NCBI GenBank assembly: GCA_964459465.1
Contig: CAYWLR010000002.1
Location: 216,838 to 280,837 of the forward strand
From: CALAMC01 sp964459465
Lineage (GTDB): Bacteria > Zixibacteria > MSB-5A5 > GN15 > PGXB01
Direction of reading: 5' to 3'
DNA: 64,000 nucleotides
The notes under the pieces are model-generated. The model was given only the letters and a program-made list of their open reading frames with translations. It ran no database searches and had not been told where the DNA came from. A program made the translations under genes and the position numbers. Each line of letters opens with the position of its first letter. Within the stretch, counting starts at the first letter, position 1. Positions 7,971-17,300 of this stretch are shown in pieces.

Positions 7971-9617
7971 TCAGGGGGTTGCCGGGTTGGACATTTCGGG
8001 CTGAAACATCCGCGAGCGATTGCGCCCGGACGCTTTGGCGGCCAGAAGCGCCATATCGGCGGCATGAATCAAACTCTCCCCCGTTTCTGCGTCGGCAGAA
8101 AACACGGCCCCGCCGATGGATACCGAATAGAAAATTTCATCCGGAGCCTCTTTAAGCGAAATCGGGGTCGATTCAATTTTCTGTCGCAATCGTTCCATAA
8201 AGCGACCGCAACTGATTTTATCCGTTTCCGGCATAATCAGGCAGAATTCGTCACCGCCATAACGGGAAACGATATCTATGCCACGGACCGATCGGGTCAA
8301 TAACTCGGCAAAGGCAATCAAAAGTCGGTCTCCGGCCAGATGGCCAAATTTATCGTTGACCGTTTTAAGGCTGTCGATATCCAAAATCAGCAGGGCTACC
8401 GGGTGTTTATAGCGTCGTCCTCGGCCGATTTCTTCTTCGAGACGGGAGCGGAAAAAACGATAATTATGAATTTCCGTAAGACCGTCGGTATAAGACATCT
8501 CCTCGGCCCGTTCCAGTCTGCGAACACTGTCAATAATAGGCAGGGCTTCCCGCCGGAAACGGTCCAGTCGACTCGCGACGTCCCGGGTACTCATACCGGA
8601 CGACCAGCCCAGCAGGGCTTTGCTTCCATCCGACCAGGGTAAGGCCGTTATATAATCAATCCGGCCCTGACGCAAAGGCTCCGCGGCTTGTTTAAGTGAG
8701 CCGGGGAGTTCCGGCGTTTCGTTAATTTCGGCGATTTTGCCCCCCTCCCAGCCGCCGCCGAATTTTGCCAGGGATTCGCGCAGGGTCGAACGCGTCCGGT
8801 CGTCCAAGTTCCAATCATAGGAAATAAAAGAATCCTCGTTGTCGGACGGCTTGAAATAGAAAAACATACGTGAAAAATTACATTCCTTGCGCAACATATC
8901 GACCAGTTCCGCGGCCAGCCGACGGCTGTCCTTTATGCGCAAGATGGAAGGCAGATGGCGCGCCACCACCGAGGGGACGTTACCGTCATCCGATTCCGGC
9001 GTCGCCCGACTTTTCCCGGCCTCAACGATTTGAAGCCTCTTGTCCTGCGCATATATATGATAAGCGGTCGCCAGATTCAAGGCCAGGGCGGACGTCAAGA
9101 GCTGAACAGTTTTGTTATTTTTATCCAGTTCGGTGGCGATGAGATACAGTCCATAGAAAGCATCGCGGCTGAATACCGGGAAAAACAGTTTCAGGTCGAG
9201 GGCCAGAAGTTTTCGCACATATTCTTCACCGAGAATGTCATTCAGTTCCGAAATATTTTCGGCCGCGCCAAACTTTCGCAGTTTTTCTTGAATCGCTTTA
9301 TTCAACCGCAGCTTCAGATTCTGGCGGGCGGGCATTTTAAGGCCGCTGCAAAAATTCAATTCCAGATGCTCCCGGTAATTTTTCAAGTAGATAATCTTGT
9401 GACAGGACAAATGCTTATGCAGCATATCCGAAACCTGCCCGGCAATATTGGGGATGTGGCCCGCCCGAATGTTGGCTTCAAAAGCGCGAACCAAACCATC
9501 GACAGCCTCCCGGCGCAGGTTGACAACGTCTTTTTCAAGACGATGCCGGCGCCACAGAAGACCGGCCAGAGCCAGTGTACTTATAGCCAGCGCGATTATT
9601 AAAATAACCTGCCACAT
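7971..9617 (-). CDS. membrane-anchored diguanylate cyclase (GGDEF)
   Basis: The protein has 548 residues. A membrane helix spans residues 3-22. About residues 40-190 and 215-365 look like two GAF-like sensor modules, and a GGDEF domain fills 375-535. The active-site motif GGDEF is intact at 454-458 in 'RYGGDEF', with the allosteric I-site RxxD (RGID, 445-448) five residues before it. It should therefore make c-di-GMP from two GTP with product inhibition. No EAL or HD-GYP partner is in the window. It sits just upstream of the exopolysaccharide operon, a typical c-di-GMP target. A strong promoter lies 28 bases upstream of its start codon. Confidence 0.9.
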   Translation of the reverse strand: MWQVILIIALAISTLALAGLLWRRHRLEKDVVNLRREAVDGLVRAFEANIRAGHIPNIAGQVSDMLHKHLSCHKIIYLKNYREHLELNFCSGLKMPARQNLKLRLNKAIQEKLRKFGAAENISELNDILGEEYVRKLLALDLKLFFPVFSRDAFYGLYLIATELDKNNKTVQLLTSALALNLATAYHIYAQDKRLQIVEAGKSRATPESDDGNVPSVVARHLPSILRIKDSRRLAAELVDMLRKECNFSRMFFYFKPSDNEDSFISYDWNLDDRTRSTLRESLAKFGGGWEGGKIAEINETPELPGSLKQAAEPLRQGRIDYITALPWSDGSKALLGWSSGMSTRDVASRLDRFRREALPIIDSVRRLERAEEMSYTDGLTEIHNYRFFRSRLEEEIGRGRRYKHPVALLILDIDSLKTVNDKFGHLAGDRLLIAFAELLTRSVRGIDIVSRYGGDEFCLIMPETDKISCGRFMERLRQKIESTPISLKEAPDEIFYSVSIGGAVFSADAETGESLIHAADMALLAAKASGRNRSRMFQPEMSNPATP

Positions 9618-9644
9618 ATACCTGCAAAGTCTTCCTCAATTTAA

Positions 9645-9672
9645 AATATACACAATTGAAAATACATGTCAA
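9645..9672 (-). promoter_or_regulatory. promoter of the diguanylate cyclase gene
   Basis: On the minus strand, TTGACA (9672-9667), a 16-base spacer and TATATT (9650-9645) match the sigma-70 pattern (6/6 and 5/6). The predicted start site is about 20 bases before the ATG at 9617. The same TTGACA-N16-TATATT layout recurs before cpgS-like and rplM. Confidence 0.65.
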
Positions 9673-9676
9673 CGGC

Positions 9677-10378
9677 TTATCCGAAACGCTTCCACGAGCG
9701 GCGCGCGAAGCGAAAGCGCGATTTGCGCAAGACCAGTCCGTTTTTCTTAAGAATTCCAAAAACCTTCCACCAGCTTATCCCGCTGTGCGGAATGGTTTCC
9801 TCCACCACCACCTTCAATTCCGCAATAGTATAAAAGGGATCCTGCCTGATAGCATCCAGAATGATTGATTCGGTGTTGACCGAAACGGCAATATTGGTCT
9901 TGTCGAGACGCGCCTTTTGTCCGCCTGCAGGTGACATCACCGAGGCAATGGTCGGGATATCCTCAACGACGGTGGTGACGCCGCCTACCGGGGCTTTTTT
10001 TTTTAAAGGATTCTGTTCCAGAGATCCTTCGAAGTCGCTTCGGGCCGTGGCGACGCTGTCATAGGAACTTAAAATGTTATCGAATTCCAGCAGCTCATAA
10101 ATCTCATAGACATTGGCGACCATATTGGCCAGTTTGATATCCCCGCTTTTTTCCCTGATTTCCTTGATGCGGGAAATAAAAATCCCCCACCCGGCCGATG
10201 AGATATAATCAACCCCGGCCAGATCGAGTATTATTTTATACTGGCCGCGCTTCAGAAGACGTTCCAGAACCTCTTCCAGTTGTGTTGCCGTGAGGGTATC
10301 GATAACGCCGTCGATACGAACCACCGACAGATCCGTGTCGCGACCGCTTTCCGATACCGATATTTTTATATTCTCCAT
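9677..10378 (-). CDS. STAS-domain protein with winged-helix-like C-terminus
   Basis: Residues about 5-110 are a STAS (anti-anti-sigma) domain with the signature 'GVDYISSAGWGIF'. The second serine (Ser61 from this start) aligns with the phosphorylated Ser58 of SpoIIAA. After a linker, residues about 155-233 ('AIRQDPFYTIAELKVVVEE', 'GISWWKVFGILKKNGLV') look like a winged helix and end in a very basic tail (RKSRFRFARRSWKR). The gene directly upstream encodes a fused RsbW-like kinase and SpoIIE-like phosphatase, so this is its probable substrate. The start could also be a TTG at 10387; neither start has a well-spaced ribosome site. The DNA-binding role of the tail is inferred. Confidence 0.78.
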   Translation of the reverse strand: MENIKISVSESGRDTDLSVVRIDGVIDTLTATQLEEVLERLLKRGQYKIILDLAGVDYISSAGWGIFISRIKEIREKSGDIKLANMVANVYEIYELLEFDNILSSYDSVATARSDFEGSLEQNPLKKKAPVGGVTTVVEDIPTIASVMSPAGGQKARLDKTNIAVSVNTESIILDAIRQDPFYTIAELKVVVEETIPHSGISWWKVFGILKKNGLVLRKSRFRFARRSWKRFG

Positions 10379-10459
10379 ACCCTTCAAGTATAGGCTTTTT
10401 GACTGTCCGGCCTCAAGAAAAAAATTAACTTTTTTGGTTTTTAATTATCGGCAGAATCT

Positions 10460-12463
10460 TCAACCAACCTGACGGGATTCAAGCGGCGGGTCTTCGGATT
10501 TCCTCTCCCCGGGTGGACAGCCGATCAGGATAAAAGTTATATCATCGCTTTGTTCAGCGATTCCGGCGTGGCGGTCGATATCGGCCAGAATCATCTCCGA
10601 AATTCTGGCGGGAGAATGATATGAATTTCCGCAGACATTTTCGCTGAAAAAGGTCATCAGTTTATCCATGCCGTATTTCTGCCCGGCTCGGTTCATCGAT
10701 TCGGTGATGCCATCGGAATAAATAAAGATGACATCACCCGGATTGATGCGAATTTCCTGCTGCTTCAATTTGTCATAAAAAACCTTATCCTCAAGGGGCA
10801 TTCCCAGAGGCGTCCCCGGCGGATTCATTTTGACCGTCGTTTTCCGTTTGGCGTCGAAGTAAATCAGCGGGTTATGTCCGGCCGAGACGAAATTGAATTT
10901 TCGCCCGGGGACGTTATAAACGCCCAGCATAATCGTGACAAAAATGCCCGGCGGAATATCATCCTTAATGTGCTCGTTGACGCTGACCAGTATGTTGTGG
11001 GCCGATTTCATGCCCTTGGCCTGAATACGAATAACGGTCCGCAAAACCGACATGACCAGCGAGGCCGGGATGCCCTTTCCGGAAACGTCGGCCACCAGCA
11101 GGCAGTAGTTATCATCGTCGATTTTAAAAATATCGAACAAATCGCCGCCGACGCGATAGGCGGCCCGATAAAACGTCCCGATTTCAATGCCCGGGATATC
11201 CGGCAATTTGCTCGGCAGAAGTGTTTCCTGTATCTGCCCGGCCACTTCTATTTCCTTGGCCACTCTTTCGCGTTCGATGATATTATTGCGGTCACGCCGC
11301 AGACGACTCATCATTTCGTTCAGGGCTTTGGATATCTCGAAATACTCTTCGACGCCTTCGGGGGGGACTTCCGTTTCGATGTCACCCGATGAAAACCGCC
11401 GCACTTTTTCGGTGATACGGACAATCGGGTTAACGAAATAATTGGACAGCAGGTATATACCGCCCACCCCAACCGCCAAACCGACAATGGTCCACAGCAC
11501 GATCATGCGGCGCTCGCGGTCGATAACCTTGTTGAGCTGTTCGCTGGTGTAGGTCATATGCACTTTTCCGATGGCCCGCCCACCGCTGATAATATCGGAA
11601 ACGAGATAGTGGCTGTCCTGGTCGATGTCGGGAATATCCTGTGGGATACCGGTCAGCTCGGCGTCGGTATTAGGCAACGGCTCGAATGTTTTGCGAAGGT
11701 TGCGGATGTTTCTCGTATCGGCCAGAATGGAGCCGTTGTCGGCCGTCAGGACAATCATGGTCAGTTCCGGGTTGGCTCTCATGTAACTTATGACCAGCTC
11801 ATCGAACTCAACGTCGGAACGGCGATTGAGAATATACCCGGCGGCCTGATCGGCCACCGTCAGTGATAACGATTTGACAATGTCGTGCAGGTGCGTTTTA
11901 ATCGTCCCGGTCGAACGAGAATCAATGATCAGATATGCGCCGACAATTATGGTGAGCATGATGAGAAAAGTATAAATCGAAAACTTGACCCGCAGCGTGA
12001 ACATGCGCCCCAGGAACAACCGGGCCTTCTCCGGTTGTCTCGAGATAATTTTGGTCATCCGCAGTTCGTTGAAACCGGGCGACGTGATGTATTCCACCGA
12101 ATCCATGATTTTGCCGATCATATAGAAACCCAGGCCGCCCTTGCGTCCCGACTCCACCAGCTTTTGAAGGTCCAATTTGCCGGTGGCATCCGGTTCGAAC
12201 GACCGCCCGTTATCGATCAGGGAAAAGACGATACGTTTTTTGAAAATGACGATGCGGATACGCATCAGGCCCTTTTCATACAGGTAGGCGTGTCTTATGA
12301 TATTGGATACGCCTTCTTCGATGGCCAGCAGAACCGCCCCCATATCTTTCCGGGTCATACCGGCGTTGATGCAGGTTTCGCGGATCAGGTTCTGAATCGA
12401 GGGCAGGTGCCTGTCCTCGGCCTGGTATTCGGCGTTAATTTCTTTGATCGGTCTGGCAAACAT
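10460..12463 (-). CDS. RsbW-type kinase / HAMP / SpoIIE-type phosphatase fusion membrane protein
   Basis: The 667-residue protein starts with an anti-sigma HATPase domain (about 10-140): N-box 'AIEEGVSNIIRH' with E50 and N54, G1 'DNG' 84-86 and G2 'GGLG' 109-112. Then come a membrane helix (about 163-181), a periplasmic sensor (about 182-318), a second helix (about 320-340), a HAMP linker (about 341-395) and a PP2C/SpoIIE (RsbU) phosphatase. Metal-binding aspartates are visible in 'GGDLFDIF', 'ADVSGKG', 'YSDGITE' and 'SDDITF'. One protein could therefore both phosphorylate and dephosphorylate a STAS partner; the STAS gene is 81 bases downstream. No ribosome site is seen at the ATG. Confidence 0.88.
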   Translation of the reverse strand: MFARPIKEINAEYQAEDRHLPSIQNLIRETCINAGMTRKDMGAVLLAIEEGVSNIIRHAYLYEKGLMRIRIVIFKKRIVFSLIDNGRSFEPDATGKLDLQKLVESGRKGGLGFYMIGKIMDSVEYITSPGFNELRMTKIISRQPEKARLFLGRMFTLRVKFSIYTFLIMLTIIVGAYLIIDSRSTGTIKTHLHDIVKSLSLTVADQAAGYILNRRSDVEFDELVISYMRANPELTMIVLTADNGSILADTRNIRNLRKTFEPLPNTDAELTGIPQDIPDIDQDSHYLVSDIISGGRAIGKVHMTYTSEQLNKVIDRERRMIVLWTIVGLAVGVGGIYLLSNYFVNPIVRITEKVRRFSSGDIETEVPPEGVEEYFEISKALNEMMSRLRRDRNNIIERERVAKEIEVAGQIQETLLPSKLPDIPGIEIGTFYRAAYRVGGDLFDIFKIDDDNYCLLVADVSGKGIPASLVMSVLRTVIRIQAKGMKSAHNILVSVNEHIKDDIPPGIFVTIMLGVYNVPGRKFNFVSAGHNPLIYFDAKRKTTVKMNPPGTPLGMPLEDKVFYDKLKQQEIRINPGDVIFIYSDGITESMNRAGQKYGMDKLMTFFSENVCGNSYHSPARISEMILADIDRHAGIAEQSDDITFILIGCPPGERKSEDPPLESRQVG

Positions 12464-12527
12464 ACAGAAATAACGTAACTTAAGCCGTGATTTATACCAA
12501 TATTAAAATCGTCTGCGGGCGTGTAAA

Positions 12528-14360
12528 CTACGGTTGGGTTTCGGATTTCATCCGCAGCCGGGCCTGTTCGATATTATTAATCGTGCTGATGTTGCCCGGA
12601 TAAAACTGCAGGACTTCCTCCCAAAGCCTTATGGCATTTTCATATTCCCCGTTCCGGAAATGCTCCAGGGCATTCAAATATATCCGCCAGACCCGTTCGT
12701 CCTTTTCCAGGTCTTCCAGGTCGGTAACTTTCTTCATCAGAACCGAAATCCGGCTCCGGTAATCGGTGGCGACGCTATTATTCGGTTCCAATCGCAGAAC
12801 CTGTTCGAAACGCTGATTCGCTTCCGAGTAGTTCTTGTTGGTAAAATACTCCACACCTTCTTTTATCAATCGGGCGACATTTAACGATCGATCGATGCGC
12901 GTTATGGCGACCGCGGCGGTTCTGTTTTCCGAATCGAGTTCAACAACCCGGTAATATATTTCGAGAGCGTCGAGTTGGCGACCATCGATTTCAAGCGCAC
13001 CGGCCGCCGTCATCAGGCTGTCGATCTTGGCCTTGCGATCTCCAAGTACACGTTCCCGCAGTTGCATAAAACGAGGGTCTTCGGGCGCTTCCTTATGCGC
13101 CAGATCAATCGCCCCCAGAGCGGCGTTATAATCGCCCTTCTCATACAGGGCCGCCGCCTGACTGTAATAGCCATCGATGCGGGATTCACGCCGCTCTTCC
13201 CGCCCGCGTTCGGCCTGCTCCGCATCAAGTTGTTTTTTCTGAGTCGCCCTAATTTGCTCTATGCGGTTTAGCGCGTCGCTATCACTTTCGTTGAAGGCGA
13301 GTGCCCTCTGATAGTACACCAGCGCCGAATCGAGTTCATTGTATTCATAAAACCCGTCGGCCACGCCTTTATAAAAATCAAACTGGCGTTTGCGATCATC
13401 CAGAACGAGATAACTGCCGCGAGCGCTTTCCAGCTCGGACGCTTCGCGGATTTTGTCGGGAATCGACTTGCCGATATTGATGGTCAGACCGAATCGGTGC
13501 GAATCGGTAATGTCATTGATAAACCGGTAGGCATAGTCAAAACGCAGTCGGTCATAATTGATTCCCATTCCGAATGTCATGTTATCCCGGTCCAGCCCTA
13601 TCCGAAGAGCCAGGTATCCTTTATAGATTGACTCGACCCCGATATGAATCTTGGTCGACCTGAATTCCGGCTGTTCGAAAGCCAGATTGACATTATGCGT
13701 GAAATCCCGGTGAAGCGAGATATTTTTCCAGCTCGCTCCGGCCAGAACGTTCATGGGAACGACTTCCAGGTTGCCGCCCAACCGCAGACGAGGTGCGATC
13801 AGATCCTGAAAAATGACGCCGGCGCTGATATTGTCGGTCGCCTTCATCATGAATGACAGGTCAATACCGGTGCCATAGGTGGAATTATCGCCCATTGACT
13901 GATTGACCAATTTCAGAGCGGCCCCGATGGAAAAACCGCCTTCCAGCCGACGACCATAACCGAGAAGGAATTGCCCCATGGAATACGACATTCGACCCGT
14001 TTCAACATAATTTTCGATTATAGGAATACTGCTTGTTCCCACCCGCATGAATGAAAGCCCGAAGCCGCCCCATTTTTCATGGGGATAAACATAAGAAGCG
14101 GCATCATAAATGGTCCCCTCGAACAGGGTGACATGCATCAGGTCAACCTGCTGATAATCCAGTGAGGCCAGAGCGGCCTGATTCCAGTAAATGGCCGAGG
14201 CATCATTGGCCAGCCCGACAAAACCACCGCCCATGCCCAGCGATCTGGTTCCCGAACCAAGCGAAAATGGCGATTCCCGCCCGGCATCGGCCCCAAAAGA
14301 GGTGGCGGCACACAGACCCAAAATAAGGCCAACCAGAATAATAAAGCGGCGTACTGTCAT
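12528..14360 (-). CDS. PorV/PorQ-family outer-membrane barrel with C-terminal TPR domain
   Basis: A signal peptide ends near residue 23. Residues about 30-300 match the PorV/PorQ (UPF0164) barrel, with the opening 'SGTRSLGMGGGFVGLANDASAIYWNQAAL' pattern (GxRslgMGGaf...D.sA.ywNPA; here NQA instead of NPA) and alternating beta strands. From about 325 to 605 the protein is TPR and coiled coil ('DFYKGVADGFYEYNELDSALVYYQRAL', 'GYYSQAAALYEKGDYNAALGAI'). PorV-type barrels shuttle T9SS substrates to the surface in FCB bacteria. The start overlaps the stop of the giant secreted protein by 4 bases (ATGA), so the two are made together. The TPR tail presumably sits in the periplasm. Confidence 0.85.
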   Translation of the reverse strand: MTVRRFIILVGLILGLCAATSFGADAGRESPFSLGSGTRSLGMGGGFVGLANDASAIYWNQAALASLDYQQVDLMHVTLFEGTIYDAASYVYPHEKWGGFGLSFMRVGTSSIPIIENYVETGRMSYSMGQFLLGYGRRLEGGFSIGAALKLVNQSMGDNSTYGTGIDLSFMMKATDNISAGVIFQDLIAPRLRLGGNLEVVPMNVLAGASWKNISLHRDFTHNVNLAFEQPEFRSTKIHIGVESIYKGYLALRIGLDRDNMTFGMGINYDRLRFDYAYRFINDITDSHRFGLTINIGKSIPDKIREASELESARGSYLVLDDRKRQFDFYKGVADGFYEYNELDSALVYYQRALAFNESDSDALNRIEQIRATQKKQLDAEQAERGREERRESRIDGYYSQAAALYEKGDYNAALGAIDLAHKEAPEDPRFMQLRERVLGDRKAKIDSLMTAAGALEIDGRQLDALEIYYRVVELDSENRTAAVAITRIDRSLNVARLIKEGVEYFTNKNYSEANQRFEQVLRLEPNNSVATDYRSRISVLMKKVTDLEDLEKDERVWRIYLNALEHFRNGEYENAIRLWEEVLQFYPGNISTINNIEQARLRMKSETQP

Positions 14361-17300
14361 TTCAGCACCGCCAGTTTGTATCGGTATGATTCGCCGGTAA
14401 CCGTATTTTTCAAAACCATTATATACACGCCATTAAGGACCACATGGTTGCGGGCATTGGTACCGTACCAATAAATGACATTGTCACCGGCACGACCGCC
14501 CTCGGCTCCGGCGGCAAAACTCATTTCAAGCACTTTTTCACCGGTTAGCGTGAATATGATGACTTCCATATCGGCGTCTTCTTCGAGGAAATATGAAACT
14601 TCGGCCGGTTCGACTTCGGGATTGAAAGGATTTTTGCGGGCGATGATCGACCCCTCCAGACTGGGGGGGGTCACCACGAAATTGCCGCCCAGCGCGAGCG
14701 ACTCGCCAAAATCGCCGCTGACGGTTACCCTCTGCCCCGCGCGCGGTCCGGAAATGTAGCGGGCCAGAATATCGCGGCTGTCGATGGACACCGAGAAATT
14801 CTTTTCGTCAATCTGGTCGGCGAAGCGACACCGGAAAGCGATCGTCCGGTTTTGGCCCGGGTCGAGCGTTAAATCAACGAATTCATTGTTCAGGCGTGAG
14901 GCATAAATAAAACCGGCCGAAATAATATCATCGCCTTCGGTAAAAGCGGTCAACGCCGTATCCACGATCCGGTCAGGCGAAATCAAATGCCCGTCCTTAT
15001 TGCGAAATACCACGACAATCGTATTTAGGCCAATAACATTCAAAGGGCTTTGTGTCCGGTTATTCAAAGTCAGCTCGAACAACGTTGTCGTTTCACCGGC
15101 GACTATCAAAGGCGACGGGTTGACGCGGCCCTGAATAAACAGTTCGGATTCCCCTTTAATGACATTTATCGGTATTAAAGTTGAGGCATTGGCCACTTCG
15201 GCCCGGCCGTTTGTATTCTTATCGATAGGAATACCGGAGATTTTCAGATTGAACAGCGCCGAGGTTTCCTGCAACGGCGCCACCATTCGGAATTCCACCA
15301 GGCTGTCCAGCGGCAACGACACGGCGGTTGAGTCGGGCAGACCGAATTCATCGGTGCCGGTCACGAGCGAAATCTCGCCCCGGCCGACGTCGGATTCTCC
15401 GAGGTTTCTCAAAAAAGCCGAAATCGTGAATGGGCGGTCAACCTCCACGTATTGATCGTACGTCCCGGTGATGTTATAAACCAGTTCGATTCGGGCCGGA
15501 CGCTGCACTACCAGAACGGCGATATTATCAATTGACGGCAGAGTGGCCGCGCCGGGAGCACTGACGGCGGTTCGCAATGCCCAGACGGGAATGGTTGTCG
15601 CCGGAGCCACAAGGTTAAGCCGGGCCTCGATGGTCTTTTCGGCCGGGATTGATATCCCCGGTTTGACGGCCAGCGTATCCCGACCGCTTTCACTCAAAAG
15701 ATAAACGGTGGCGTCTTCGATATCCGAGGACGATAGATTTTCGATGCCGACCATGAGATCGAACAGCTGATTGGTATTGACAAAGGGCGCATTCGGAGCA
15801 GTGGCAATATCCAAATAGGTAGTTATGACGCGCATCTCTTTGCTGGCCGAAGAAACATCAATATAATCGGAAAAAAGCACGCTGTCGGTTCGATATGAAT
15901 ATAATTCGGTCCCGGATAAATCCAGAAAGGCCGAAAGCCTCGAACCGGCGAGATTTTCGGGGATGAGAACAGTTTCTGTGGTGATATTATTCATACCCGG
16001 ATTAAGGACGAGATTATTGTCGTCCAGAGCGACCCGTATTGTGGTCAGACCGTTATCTAAGACTAATGCGGTGCCGGCCGGATCGATCCCAATCGGAATA
16101 ATGCCGTCGCTTTCGATATCGAATGAGAACGAGGTTTCAGTGCCGGAAAAGACGGTTTGCGGAGAAAGAGAGTTGTTAATATAGGATAAAATCCCCGTCT
16201 TTATCACATATAAGGAGTCAAAATCCAATATGTTTGGCGCGTCTATATACTGACCGTTGACATAAAGTCTGACTTGCAGAAGCAGGTTCTTATAACCAAT
16301 ATCAAAATCGCCATACGATTCTATATCGGGGATATTAAGGTGATCATAATAAACGGCAATAATCGAACTGTCTCCCCCTGATCTATCTATAGATGCCATG
16401 CCAATTTGAGCGTACTGCTCATTGACATTCATGTTTATATTAACCCATATGGGATAATCATCATCCGGTACGCCACCGGCAAATTTCAACTGCAGCTCAG
16501 CCGATCCCGTCAATCCGGGTGATATCACCGAGTCAATCGTTAGAGAATTCGGTACATATTCCAATTCATAATTTTTAATTACTTGAACCACATGGTATAA
16601 AGAAACCGAACCGGGGATTAACTCATCGTTGTAGCTGTAATTATATTCTACCAATATAACCAGCGTATCTTCCCTGTCGGGAGCGAGAATATCGGTATTA
16701 AAAGTCGTTCGCCGTTGAATCGTTTCGCCTGGATAAGGTCCCTCTGAGGACAGGGAATTTAAGCACTCTCCGTCGCAACTGGCAATAAACGAATTTATTG
16801 TTATTAAATCAATCGGGGTGAGATTACAGTTGTTAGTCAAAGTAATAGTAGCCGGAAGGTACATCCTGGAGTATATCGTATCCGGTAGAGGGTGATAATA
16901 CGCAATGGCAAGACCATTAAATACGATTTCGATTTCATTTGACAGAATCATTCCCGCCCGCGCCATAATCGATACATTTCCTGCCGGACCATTATATATA
17001 ATGCCTTTCTTTTCCAAATCCGCGATCCCCGCCACGAAATCATCGGGATTATTTAAAACCGATGGGGTCAGCATACCCTCAAGAGTGATCAGCTCTACTG
17101 GATTGGAAGAAGCATCGAAATTCGTTTTAAGGTTGCCAAAGGCATCAGACACCGTCAAGGTCGCCGGGCCAAGCAGGGGATGTCCGACAAACTGGGTCGG
17201 CTGGATATCCAGCACCAGCGCACCGATGTCACCGGGAATGACCTTGATGCTTTTATCGACCTGAACGCCATCGGCGCTGGTAGCCCTGACAATCACTCTT

